A stretch of 64,000 nucleotides of DNA from LMUY01 sp965276785 (GTDB lineage Bacteria > Pseudomonadota > Alphaproteobacteria > Acetobacterales > Acetobacteraceae): NCBI GenBank assembly GCA_965276785.1, contig OZ255629.1, positions 3,162,001 through 3,226,000 of the forward strand. Reading direction: 5' to 3'. The translations under genes and the position numbers were made by a program. Below, piece after piece: positions 43,687 through 52,022 of this stretch. Each line of letters starts with the position of its first letter. The stretch's first letter is position 1. The notes under the pieces are model-generated. The model was not told the origin of the DNA. It made no database searches and saw only the letters and a program-made list of their open reading frames with translations.

Positions 43687-46227
43687 ATGGCAACCGCCAC
43701 TCTAACGTCGACACAGCCGGCAACGGCGGCAGATGACCTGAAGACAGCGTCATTGGCCGTTGCCCTTAAACAGCTCGGATCGTCGCCGGATGGGCTGAGC
43801 CAGGCGGAGGCAGCCAAGCGTCTGGTCCACTACGGGCCCAACGAGATCGCGGAAAAGAAGACCAACCCGCTGCTCAAGTTTCTGCTGTATTTCTGGGGCC
43901 CGATTCCGTGGATGATCGAGCTCGCCGTCGTGCTATCCGGTGTGGTGCGGCACTGGCCCGACTTCTTCATCATCCTGGTGCTGTTGATCGCCAACGCCAC
44001 GATCGGGTTCTGGGAGGAGCGGCAGGCCGGTAACGCGATTGACGCCTTGAAGGCCAAGCTGGCGATCAAGGCCCGGGTCAAGCGCGATGGCAAGTGGCTC
44101 ACCCCGGCCGCCCGCGACCTAGTGCCCGGCGACGTCATTCGGCTGCGGCTTGGGGACATCGTGCCCGCTGATACCAGGCTGCTGGAGGGGGACGAGATCT
44201 CCGTCGATCAATCCGCCTTGACGGGAGAGTCGCTGCCCGCGACGCGCAAAGCCGGCGATGCGGTGTTCTCCGGCTCGATCGTGCGCCGCGGCGAGGCCGG
44301 CGGGCTGGTCTACGCCACGGGAGGCAAGACCTATTTCGGCAAGACCGCCGAACTGGTGCAGAGCGCCCACACGGCCAGCCATTTCCAGGCAGCCGTGCTC
44401 AAGATCGGCAACTACCTGATCATCCTGGCCGTGGCGCTCGTGGTCGTCATCATCGGCGTGGGCGTCTATCGCGGCGACCCGATCCTCACCACGCTGCAGT
44501 TTGCGCTGGTGCTAACCGTGGCCGCGATCCCGGTCGCGATGCCGACGGTGCTGTCCGTGACCATGGCGGTCGGGGCGCGCCTACTCGCCAAGCAACAGGC
44601 GATCGTCAGCAAACTGGTGGCGATTGAGGAATTGGCCGGCGTCGACATCCTCTGCGCCGACAAAACCGGCACGCTGACGCAGAACAAGCTGACCCTGGGT
44701 GACCCGTATTGCGCGCAGGACGTCGACCCGGCCCAGGTGATACTGAACGGCGCGCTAGCCTCACGGGCGGACAATGACGACACGATTGACCTAGCTGTCC
44801 TGGGCGGACTGAAGGATGCCAAGGCGCTGACGCCCTTTGACGTGCAGCATTTCCAGCCGTTCGATCCGGTCCGTAAGCGCACCGAAGCGACCGTCAAGAC
44901 CGCGGATGGAAGGGTGTTCAAGGTCAGCAAAGGAGCGCCGCAGGTCATCCTCGACCTTGTCGGCGCGACGGCCGATGTGAAGGCCGCCGCCACGAAGGCG
45001 GTCGACGATTTTGCCGGCCGCGGCTTCCGCGCGCTGGGCGTCGCCCGGCAGGACGGTTCGGATCCCTGGAAGCTGATCGGCGTGCTCCCGCTGTTCGACC
45101 CACCGCGCGAGGACGCCGCCGCCACCGTGGCCACGGCCAGCAAGATGGGTGTTGCGATCAAGATGGTGACCGGCGACGCGCTGGCCATCGCCCGAGAAAC
45201 CGCCAAGACGCTGGGCATGGGGGCCAACATCCTGGATGGCGCCAGCCTGGGCGACGCCAAGCACGAAGAGACGGCGGCAACCGGCGCGTCCATCGAGCAG
45301 GCCGACGGCTTCGCCCAGGTGTTCCCCGAGCACAAGTTCCACATCGTCGACGTGCTGCAGAAACGCGGTCACATCGTCGGCATGACCGGCGACGGCGTGA
45401 ACGACGCGCCGGCCTTGAAGAAGGCGGATTGCGGTATTGCCGTGTCCGGCGCCACGGATGCGGCGCGCGCGGCCGCCTCCATCGTGCTGATGACGCCCGG
45501 GCTGTCGGTGATCATCGAGGCGATCAAGCAAAGCCGCAAGATTTTCCAGCGCATGAACAGCTACGCGATCTACCGCATCGCAGAAACGCTGCGCGTGCTG
45601 CTGTTCATGACGCTCGCCATCCTGGTGTTCAACTTCTATCCGTTGACGGCGGTGATGATCGTGATGCTCGCGCTGTTGAACGACGGCGCCATCTTGTCGA
45701 TCGCGTACGACAATGTCCGCTACCGCAACCAGCCGGAAGCCTGGAACATGCGGGTCGTGCTGGGCGTGGCAACCGTGCTGGGCCTGGTCGGACCCGTGGC
45801 GGCGTTCGGATTGTTCTATCTCGGCGACCAGGTGCTTCGCCTCGATCGTCCGCACCTGCAGACGATGATGTATCTGCTGCTCTCCGTGGCCGGGCACCTG
45901 ACTATCTTCCAGACCCGGACCCGTGGCCCGTTTTGGTCGATCCGCCCCGCTTGGATCCTGTTGGCCGCCGTGTTCGGCACCCAGGTCGTCGCGACGCTGG
46001 TGGCCGTGTATGGCGCCCGGGTCGTGCCGCCGCTGGGATGGCGGCTGGCCGGGCTGGTCTGGGGCTATGCCGTGGTCTGGTTCCTGGTCACCGACCCCAT
46101 CAAGCTGCTGGCCTACAAGGTTCTGGATACGATCAAGGCTGATAGCCAGGAGGCGACCAGCAAGGCCCCTGAGCGGAAGCCTGCCATCATGCCGCTTCCA
46201 GCGACGGCTCCGAAAGCGGCCGAGTGA
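43687..46227 (+). CDS. Plasma-membrane-type P3A proton-exporting ATPase
   Basis: An 846-residue P-type ATPase. TGES (actuator), CADKTGTLTQNKLTLG with phosphorylated Asp325, KGAPQVILDL (nucleotide domain) and MTGDGVNDAPALKKADCGIAV are all present. No N-terminal metal-binding domain exists. Ten hydrophobic segments and the LTVAAIPVAMPTVLSVTMAVGA helix match fungal and plant H+-ATPases and their bacterial homologues. It would hydrolyse ATP to export protons, useful when acetate accumulates. ATG 43687 gives MATATLTSTQPATAA. It stands alone between box copies 4 and 5, with a leader hairpin in front. Confidence 0.93.
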   Translation: MATATLTSTQPATAADDLKTASLAVALKQLGSSPDGLSQAEAAKRLVHYGPNEIAEKKTNPLLKFLLYFWGPIPWMIELAVVLSGVVRHWPDFFIILVLLIANATIGFWEERQAGNAIDALKAKLAIKARVKRDGKWLTPAARDLVPGDVIRLRLGDIVPADTRLLEGDEISVDQSALTGESLPATRKAGDAVFSGSIVRRGEAGGLVYATGGKTYFGKTAELVQSAHTASHFQAAVLKIGNYLIILAVALVVVIIGVGVYRGDPILTTLQFALVLTVAAIPVAMPTVLSVTMAVGARLLAKQQAIVSKLVAIEELAGVDILCADKTGTLTQNKLTLGDPYCAQDVDPAQVILNGALASRADNDDTIDLAVLGGLKDAKALTPFDVQHFQPFDPVRKRTEATVKTADGRVFKVSKGAPQVILDLVGATADVKAAATKAVDDFAGRGFRALGVARQDGSDPWKLIGVLPLFDPPREDAAATVATASKMGVAIKMVTGDALAIARETAKTLGMGANILDGASLGDAKHEETAATGASIEQADGFAQVFPEHKFHIVDVLQKRGHIVGMTGDGVNDAPALKKADCGIAVSGATDAARAAASIVLMTPGLSVIIEAIKQSRKIFQRMNSYAIYRIAETLRVLLFMTLAILVFNFYPLTAVMIVMLALLNDGAILSIAYDNVRYRNQPEAWNMRVVLGVATVLGLVGPVAAFGLFYLGDQVLRLDRPHLQTMMYLLLSVAGHLTIFQTRTRGPFWSIRPAWILLAAVFGTQVVATLVAVYGARVVPPLGWRLAGLVWGYAVVWFLVTDPIKLLAYKVLDTIKADSQEATSKAPERKPAIMPLPATAPKAAE

Positions 46228-46276
46228 TGGATGTTGGGCGAACGCGAGCGGCGGCGAGGCCGGCACTGGCATCGCC

Positions 46277-46322
46277 TGAGTAGTTTCCGAAGCTCCCTAT
46301 GACGTAGGGCAGAGACTAGACC
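46277..46322 (+). promoter_or_regulatory. Island promoter box, copy 5
   Basis: TGAGTAGTTTCCGA (46277-46290), then AGCTCCC, and a -10-like TAGACC at 46317-46322, 40 nt from the box start. A CCCTA...TAGGG inverted repeat (46294-46308) lies inside. It is 109 bp upstream of the phosphoketolase gene. Confidence 0.78.
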
Positions 46323-46385
46323 GGGAATTACTTGAATGCGGTACCTGAGAAAGGGGCCGCGCGAAACCGTTAAAAGGACTCCATC

Positions 46386-48809
46386 ATGGACACAGCCATT
46401 CCGGCGCTGGACCTTCCGAGCAGGCTGGATCCGACTGCCCCGGCTGCCGACGTTTGCAGCCAAGATGAGTTGCGCCGCATGGACGCTTATTGGCGTGCGG
46501 CGAATTATCTCTCTGTTGGACAGATCTACCTCTATGACAATCCACTGCTGCGTGAGCCGTTGACGCTCGCCCATGTCAAGCCGCTGGTTGTCGGGCACTG
46601 GGGCACGACGCCGGGTCAGAACTTCATCTACGTACACCTGAACCGCGTGATCAAGAAGTTCGACCTCGACATGTTCTACATCGCCGGTCCCGGCCATGGC
46701 GGCCCGGCCCTCGTGGCCAACACCTACCTCGAAGGCAGCTACAGCGAGATCTACCCCGACATCAGCCAGGACGACGTGGGAATGAAGAAGCTGTTCACGC
46801 AGTTCTCGTTCCCTGGCGGCATCTCAAGCCATGTCGCACCGACAACGCCCGGTTCGATCCACGAGGGCGGGGAGCTTGGGTACTCCCTAAGTCATGCGTT
46901 TGGCGCAGCGTTCGACAATCCCGAGCTCATCGTCGCCTGCATCATCGGCGATGGCGAGGCCGAGACCGGACCGCTGGCGACCGCCTGGCAGTCCAATAAG
47001 CTGCTGAACCCGGTCTCTGACGGCGCCGTGCTGCCGATCTTGCATCTCAACGGCTTCAAGATCAGCAATCCCACAATCCTCTCCCGCATCGAGCCCGACG
47101 AGTTGGAGCAGTTCCTACGCGGCTGCGGCTGGGACCCGATGTTCGTGGAGGGTGACGACCCGGCGGCCATGCACCGACTGATGGCCGAGACGGTCGAGCG
47201 TGCGGTCCAGGACATCCGCCACATCCAGGGCGGGGCCCGTGCGTCGAACGACGCCTCGCGCCCACGCTGGCCGATGATCGTGCTGCGGTCGCCGAAAGGC
47301 TGGACCGGCCCGAAGGAGCTGGACGGGCTCAAGATCGAAGGCACGTTCCGCGCGCATCAGGTGCCGATCCTGGTGGATGCCGCCCACCCCGACCACGTGG
47401 CCCCGCTGGAAAGCTGGATGCGGAGCTACAAGGCCGAGCAGTTGTTTGACGAACAAGGCAGGCTGATCCCCGAGTTAGCCGACTTGGCGCCAAAGGGGGA
47501 CCGCCGCATGGGCGCCAACCCGCACACCAATGGTGGAGCGCTCCTGCGCGACCTGAAGATGCCGGATTTCCGCACCCACGCCGTAGCCGTGCCTGCGCCC
47601 GGCGCCGTCACTTCGGAGGACACGCGGGTGCTCGGGCGCTTCCTGCGCGACATTGCGGCCGCGAACCAGGTGGCGCGCAACTTCCGCATTTTCGGCCCGG
47701 ACGAGACACTCTCCAACATGCTCGACGCTGTCTTCGAAGTTACGAGCCGGCAATGGGACGCGCGCGAGCTGCCTGACGATGAGTTCCTGGCACGCGATGG
47801 CGGCGTGCATGATTCGATGCTGAGCGAGCACCAGTGCCAAGGCTGGCTGGAAGGCTATTTGCTGACCGGGCGCCACGGCCTGTTCAACAGCTATGAGGCG
47901 TTCATCCGCATCGTGGACAGCATGTTCAGCCAGCATGCCAAATGGCTGAAGGTGACGAATGAGCTGCCCTGGCGGCGCAAGATCGCCTCGCTGAACTACC
48001 TGCTCGCTTCGCATGTCTGGCAGCAGGATCACAATGGATTCACCCATCAGGACCCTGGCTTCCTCGACCACGTCATCAACAAGAAAGCGGGCGTTGTCCG
48101 CGTCTATCTACCACCTGACTCAAACTGCCTTTTGTCGGTATTCGACCATTGCCTGCGCAGCCGCCAGTACGTCAACGTGGTCGTCGCCAGCAAGCACGCC
48201 ATGCCGCAATGGCTGACGATCGAGCAGGCCGTCATCCATTGTACGGAGGGCTTGGGTATTTGGCGATGGGCGAGCAACGACCAGCATGAAGAGCCGGACG
48301 TCGTCATGGCCTGCTGCGGCGACACGCCAACTTTGGAGGTGCTGGCAGCCGTGTCGATCCTTCGCGAGCACCTGCCGGCGATCCGGATTCGCGTCATCAA
48401 CGTTGTGGATCTGATGCGGCTGCAATCCGCGAGCGAGCATCCGCATGGCCTGAGCGATGTGGACTACGATGGGCTGTTCACGAAGGACAAGCACATCATC
48501 TTCGCCTTTCACGGCTATCCGTGGCTTGTGCACCGGCTGACTTACCGCCGCACCAACCGCAACCTTCACGTTCGCGGCTACAAGGAAGAGGGCACCATCA
48601 CGACCGCGTTCGACATGCGGGTGCAGAACGAACTGGACCGCTTCAGCCTGGTGCAGGACGTAATCGATCGCGTGCCCCATCTCGGCACCAAGGGCGCCTA
48701 CCTGAAGCAACTGATGCGGGACAAGCTGGTCGAGCATAAACACTACATCGATAAGCACGGTGAGGACCTTCCTGAAGTCCGCAATTGGCAGTGGGGCCAG
48801 CCGTCTTGA
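46386..48809 (+). CDS. xfp: Phosphoketolase (xylulose 5-phosphate / fructose 6-phosphate)
   Basis: An 807-residue thiamine-diphosphate enzyme. GHWGTTPGQNFIYVHLNR, YIAGPGHGGPALVANTYLEG, GEAETGPLATAWQSNKLLNP (diphosphate and Mg site) and SEHQCQGWLEGYLLTGRHG are diagnostic. The C-terminal YKEEGTITTAFDMRVQNELDRF is also conserved. It splits xylulose 5-phosphate or fructose 6-phosphate into acetyl phosphate plus glyceraldehyde 3-phosphate or erythrose 4-phosphate. With acetate kinase it yields ATP without NADH formation. AAAGGA lies 10 bases before ATG 46386. Its stop overlaps the TTG start of the decayed aldolase gene. Confidence 0.96.
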   Translation: MDTAIPALDLPSRLDPTAPAADVCSQDELRRMDAYWRAANYLSVGQIYLYDNPLLREPLTLAHVKPLVVGHWGTTPGQNFIYVHLNRVIKKFDLDMFYIAGPGHGGPALVANTYLEGSYSEIYPDISQDDVGMKKLFTQFSFPGGISSHVAPTTPGSIHEGGELGYSLSHAFGAAFDNPELIVACIIGDGEAETGPLATAWQSNKLLNPVSDGAVLPILHLNGFKISNPTILSRIEPDELEQFLRGCGWDPMFVEGDDPAAMHRLMAETVERAVQDIRHIQGGARASNDASRPRWPMIVLRSPKGWTGPKELDGLKIEGTFRAHQVPILVDAAHPDHVAPLESWMRSYKAEQLFDEQGRLIPELADLAPKGDRRMGANPHTNGGALLRDLKMPDFRTHAVAVPAPGAVTSEDTRVLGRFLRDIAAANQVARNFRIFGPDETLSNMLDAVFEVTSRQWDARELPDDEFLARDGGVHDSMLSEHQCQGWLEGYLLTGRHGLFNSYEAFIRIVDSMFSQHAKWLKVTNELPWRRKIASLNYLLASHVWQQDHNGFTHQDPGFLDHVINKKAGVVRVYLPPDSNCLLSVFDHCLRSRQYVNVVVASKHAMPQWLTIEQAVIHCTEGLGIWRWASNDQHEEPDVVMACCGDTPTLEVLAAVSILREHLPAIRIRVINVVDLMRLQSASEHPHGLSDVDYDGLFTKDKHIIFAFHGYPWLVHRLTYRRTNRNLHVRGYKEEGTITTAFDMRVQNELDRFSLVQDVIDRVPHLGTKGAYLKQLMRDKLVEHKHYIDKHGEDLPEVRNWQWGQPS

Positions 48810-49366
48810 CGGCTGCGCTCGCGGCGACGGCGCAGGGGTTGGTCGGCGCCGGCAAGGGAGGCGCGGCGCGCCTATCGCGGGCTGAGCGTGACCACGCCTG
48901 GCCTGGGCGAGTGCGTCAGCGGGGCAATCCCATACGAGACGATCCGGCATTGTGACCGGCGCGGCGCCTTCGGCGACCGGCGAGCCCGTATCGGCATCAT
49001 CCCCGGGATCAAGGTCGATCTCGGCGCGAAGCCCCTGGCGCTTCACCCCGGCGATGGTCACCGAGGGCTTGGGCGGGCTACGCGCGCGATTGGCAGCGTA
49101 CGCCGAGATGCGCGCCCGCTTCGCCAAGTGGCGCACGATAATCGGCCTTGAAGGCGAACAGCCCAGCCGGGCCTGCATTCGCGCCAACGCGCAGGCCCTG
49201 GCGCGCTCCGCCGCACTCTACCAGGAGGCCGAACTGGTCCCGGTCGTTTCAGCCCCTGAAACCGAACATGGTGCTGCCGGGCCTGACCTACACGTAACAG
49301 GACCCGGCCGAGGCGGTGGCGACTGCGACGGTGCAATGCCTGCGCCGCGATCTTCCGGTAAATCTC
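48806..49366 (+). pseudogene. Decayed class I fructose-bisphosphate aldolase
   Basis: Fragments in three frames follow the class I aldolase order. TTG 48806 starts TAALAATAQGLVGAGKG. A deletion removes the ADES segment; then RAYRGLSVTTPGLGECVSGAIPYETIRH, GIIPGIKVDLGAKPLALHPGD, a frameshift, RFAKWRTIIGLE with RANAQALARSAALYQEAELVPVV, another shift, and LKPNMVLPGLTYT before TAA 49295-49297. QDPAEAVATATVQCLRR continues until about 49360, where antisense toxin sequence begins. The Schiff-base Lys (KPNMV) is still readable. It belonged to the phosphoketolase unit, using triose phosphates. Confidence 0.85.
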
Positions 49367-49982
49367 GTTGGTGCCCGGCGCAACCCGACCGGCGACTGGT
49401 CGATCGGGAACACCGGCCTGGCCTTGTGGCTCGGCCAGTCCCGGCCGCGCGCTTGGTCCTTTTCTGGACTAGCCTCAATGCCGAACTTTTTGTTCAGCGT
49501 CTTCTTGATTTTGTCCAATTCCCTTTCAATCCTTCTGTTCCATTGCGAGTGCCCACTGTCATCCAACGGCCGTTCAACGCCCGCTGCCCGCAGCTTCTGC
49601 TGAGCCGCCGGCGTGGTCGGCAGGGCCGCGATATTCGCGTCCTCGTCCGTCTTCCATCCCGCCGTGCGGCTGCCGCCAACACCGCGTTGCGCGACCGTAC
49701 CGCCTCCATGCTGATCAGATGGTGCGCCCGCCACTCGTTCTCTTTCAACAGCTTTGTCACCTCGGGGTCCACGCGCTGGGCCGCTTTGCGGGTGCGGTCC
49801 GTGTTCGTGCGCTCATCGCCTTCCAGCCCCTGGTTGCGCCGGCTTTCCAGGATAAACGGGCCTGGTTCTAGCATTTCTCGGCCCGGCAGCACGTTCGGCT
49901 GCGGTGTCGCAGCCTCGTCCGGCGGCAACGGCGGTAGCCGCACCGTCACCCCTGAGTCGCCATTGTGCGGCGGCAAGAGCAA
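49356..49982 (-). pseudogene. Broken, chimeric second AHH toxin copy
   Basis: This lacks a toxin N-terminus. It starts with PPHNGDSGVTVRLPPLPP, carries the domain RRNQGLEGDERTNTDRTRKAAQRVDPEVTKLLKENEWRAHHLISMEA, shifts frame near 49680, and continues GWKTDEDANIAALPTTPAAQQKLRAAGVERPLDDSGHSQWN. At EKDQ it switches abruptly to a copy of the toxin N-terminal segment (ARGRDWPSHKARPVFPIDQSPVG), which shifts frame and ends in the aldolase remnant. It is recombination debris from a duplicated toxin cassette. Confidence 0.8.
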
Positions 49983-50030
49983 GCGTGTGCCAAGCTCCTT
50001 GACGGCGCTGTTACGTTATGTGCCTTCGGG

Positions 50031-50822
50031 CTACGGCGCCAAGCCGTGCCGGTCGCGCACTTGCTTGACGAGGCGCAAATGCGCCCGGCGGGCTTTGGGC
50101 CCGGCTTGCTCCACACCGCGCGCGGTGCGGATGGTCGGCGGATTGTCGGAAAGGCTTGGTTCCTCCGGATGGCGGAACTCGACGCCCCAGCACCCGGCGC
50201 GCATGACCCGCTCAGCAAGCGCGTCGGTGGCGAAGATCGGGGAGCTAACCTCATCTGCATGGAATAGGTCGGTCTGCGCAGTGAGGCCGGCACGCAAGGC
50301 CAAGCGCCGGGTATATGAAACCCACTGATATGTGCCACCGATATGACGGTCAACTTCCTCGTCAATCTCGACGTCCGAACGGGCGAGGTCCACCACCGGC
50401 TGATGGGCAAGCACCCGCAACACCTTGTAGTCCATGACATGCACTCGTCGGTCGGGCGCCTGCACATCCAAGTCTAGGTATTGAACTACGTCGGGCGGCA
50501 GCGCCATCGAAGCCCGCAACCGTGCGGAGCACAACAGGAGACCCGTCGAACTGAAAAAATCAGGCAAAAAGCCGTCTTCTGAAGGGTAGTTTAAGATAAA
50601 AGCGGGCATATTTGCTGGGAAGGGATGTTGGTCACCTTTTACCATACCGTATCGCTTCGCCAGAAGATAGTCTTGTTCCGCATAAGTGCGCTCGTTTATT
50701 ATCAATGTGTTCGGATATTTCTGCATTACTTTCGTATCATAATGCCAGTAGTCTATTGGATCAAGGTCGAACTCCCAAATGCCGCGAGGCTCAGACGCTG
50801 GTTGATCCCGAGTTGCCGTCAT
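50031..50822 (-). CDS. Probable immunity protein, Imm11/DUF1629-like
   Basis: A 263-residue protein starting MTATRDQPASEPRGIWEFDLDPIDYWHYD. Features of the DUF1629-type immunity group include the central LPPDVVQYLDLDVQ and the C-terminal PIFATDALAERVMRAGCWGVEFRHPEEPS. ATG 50822 overlaps the toxin stop by 32 bp and has GAAGGA upstream; the longer frame to 50927 runs back into toxin DNA. Position directly after a nuclease toxin gene, with overlap, is the strongest argument for an immunity role. The A+T content (50.5-50.8 kb) is higher than in the surroundings, a sign of separate origin. Confidence 0.7.
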   Translation of the reverse strand: MTATRDQPASEPRGIWEFDLDPIDYWHYDTKVMQKYPNTLIINERTYAEQDYLLAKRYGMVKGDQHPFPANMPAFILNYPSEDGFLPDFFSSTGLLLCSARLRASMALPPDVVQYLDLDVQAPDRRVHVMDYKVLRVLAHQPVVDLARSDVEIDEEVDRHIGGTYQWVSYTRRLALRAGLTAQTDLFHADEVSSPIFATDALAERVMRAGCWGVEFRHPEEPSLSDNPPTIRTARGVEQAGPKARRAHLRLVKQVRDRHGLAP

Positions 50823-51963
50823 TGGCGGAAATCCTTCGTAAATGTGAAAGTTCCTGACGCAACTCACGTAGTAGCTGTCTAACAGCAGTTTTAGCAGCCT
50901 GGTCTTTCTCTGAACTATCCTCGACACCGAAGTCTCTGTCCAAACTCCTTCTTATGTCTCCCAACTTGTCTCTTATCCGGTCGTTCCAGCGGGGATGCCC
51001 GCTGTTATCCAGCGGCCGCTCAATACCCGCTTCCCGCAGCTTCTGCTGAGCCGCCTCCGTGGTCGGCAATGCCGCAATATTCGCATCCTCGTCCGTCTTC
51101 CATCCCGCCCGCCCGGCTGCCGCCAACACCGCATTGCGCGACCGCACCGCTTCCATGCTGATCAGGTGGTGCGCCCGCCACTCATTCTCTTTCAACACCT
51201 TTGTCACCTCCGGGTCCACCCGCCGGGCTGCCTTGCGGGCGCGGTCCGTGTTCGTGCGCTCATCTCCTTCCAGCCCTTGATTGCGCCGAGTTTCCAAGAT
51301 CAGCGGGCCTTCCTGCGCGATCTCCGCTCCCGGCATCACGCTCGGCAGCGAGGGCGCAGTCGAACCCGGCGTCAGCGGCGGCAGCCGCACCGTAACCTCG
51401 GAGTCGCCATTGTGCGGCGGCAGTTTCGGACCTTCTGCTGTCGGCGGCTGGGGTGGGATTGGCTTGGCAGCCGGAAGCGTTTCCACGTCCGGCGGCAGGC
51501 CCAATAACTGTCGTGCCCAGCGCTGTGCCACGGGTGAATTGTGAAAGGAGTAGTAAGCAGACCCGATCACCAGCGCGACTGGCAGGCCAATCTCCAGAGC
51601 GCCCAGACTACCGGCCAACTCGGCAAGGGGGACCAACCAGGCGCGGCCCGCCGCCGCCACCTGCACCAAGGTGGACGGCGTGAGCGGCGCCTCCGCCGCT
51701 ACCGCGACCGACCCGGCCAGAGCCGCCGCCACTTCGTCGCGCTCGCGCTCCGCGATCTTGCGGTAAATCTCGTTGGTGCCCGGCGCGAAGCCGATTGGCA
51801 ACTGGTTGATGGGGAACACCGGGCGGCCGCGGTGGCTCGGCCAGTCCCGGCCGCGCGCGTCACGCGGCCAGGGCTTGCCCTCCCGCGTGAGCTTGCCCGA
51901 CCAAGGCAAGGTCATGCTGATGGGAATGCGGATTTCGTCCGCGTACCGTGGTTCGTCGGCCAT
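50791..51963 (-). CDS. Polymorphic toxin with C-terminal AHH-type nuclease domain
   Basis: A 390-residue protein. Residues 1-75 form an unknown N-terminal module (RGRDWPSHRGRPVFPINQLPIGF). Residues about 112-145 are hydrophobic (LAELAGSLGALEIGLPVALVIGSAYYSF), followed by a Pro-rich linker. The C-terminal part (about 235-350) carries the AHH nuclease pattern: NEWRAHHLISMEAVRSRNAVLAAA, NIAALPTT and LDNSGHPRWNDRI. AHH is an HNH/ENDO VII-type toxin fold that cuts nucleic acid. No RHS repeats or obvious secretion marker is visible, so the delivery route is unclear. The overlapping downstream gene is the likely antidote. Confidence 0.8.
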   Translation of the reverse strand: MADEPRYADEIRIPISMTLPWSGKLTREGKPWPRDARGRDWPSHRGRPVFPINQLPIGFAPGTNEIYRKIAERERDEVAAALAGSVAVAAEAPLTPSTLVQVAAAGRAWLVPLAELAGSLGALEIGLPVALVIGSAYYSFHNSPVAQRWARQLLGLPPDVETLPAAKPIPPQPPTAEGPKLPPHNGDSEVTVRLPPLTPGSTAPSLPSVMPGAEIAQEGPLILETRRNQGLEGDERTNTDRARKAARRVDPEVTKVLKENEWRAHHLISMEAVRSRNAVLAAAGRAGWKTDEDANIAALPTTEAAQQKLREAGIERPLDNSGHPRWNDRIRDKLGDIRRSLDRDFGVEDSSEKDQAAKTAVRQLLRELRQELSHLRRISANDGNSGSTSV

Positions 51964-52022
51964 CGCTGATCCCTGCCATCACTGCGTCTGCCACCCTAAC
52001 GCAGCGCTGCATACGGTCGCAA

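Noticed and set aside
44791..46272. 493-residue minus-strand frame inside the ATPase gene
   Set aside because: Antisense to the P-type ATPase; His/Asp/Gln-rich shadow composition.
34275..46322. Reading the repeated box as an EcfG/sigma-24 general-stress promoter on the opposite strand
   Set aside because: The complement gives GGAAAC, but no CGTT-type -10 follows at 16-17 bp in any copy examined, and the genes lie on the other side.
48120..49187. 355-residue minus-strand frame
   Set aside because: Antisense to phosphoketolase and the aldolase remnant; no family motif.
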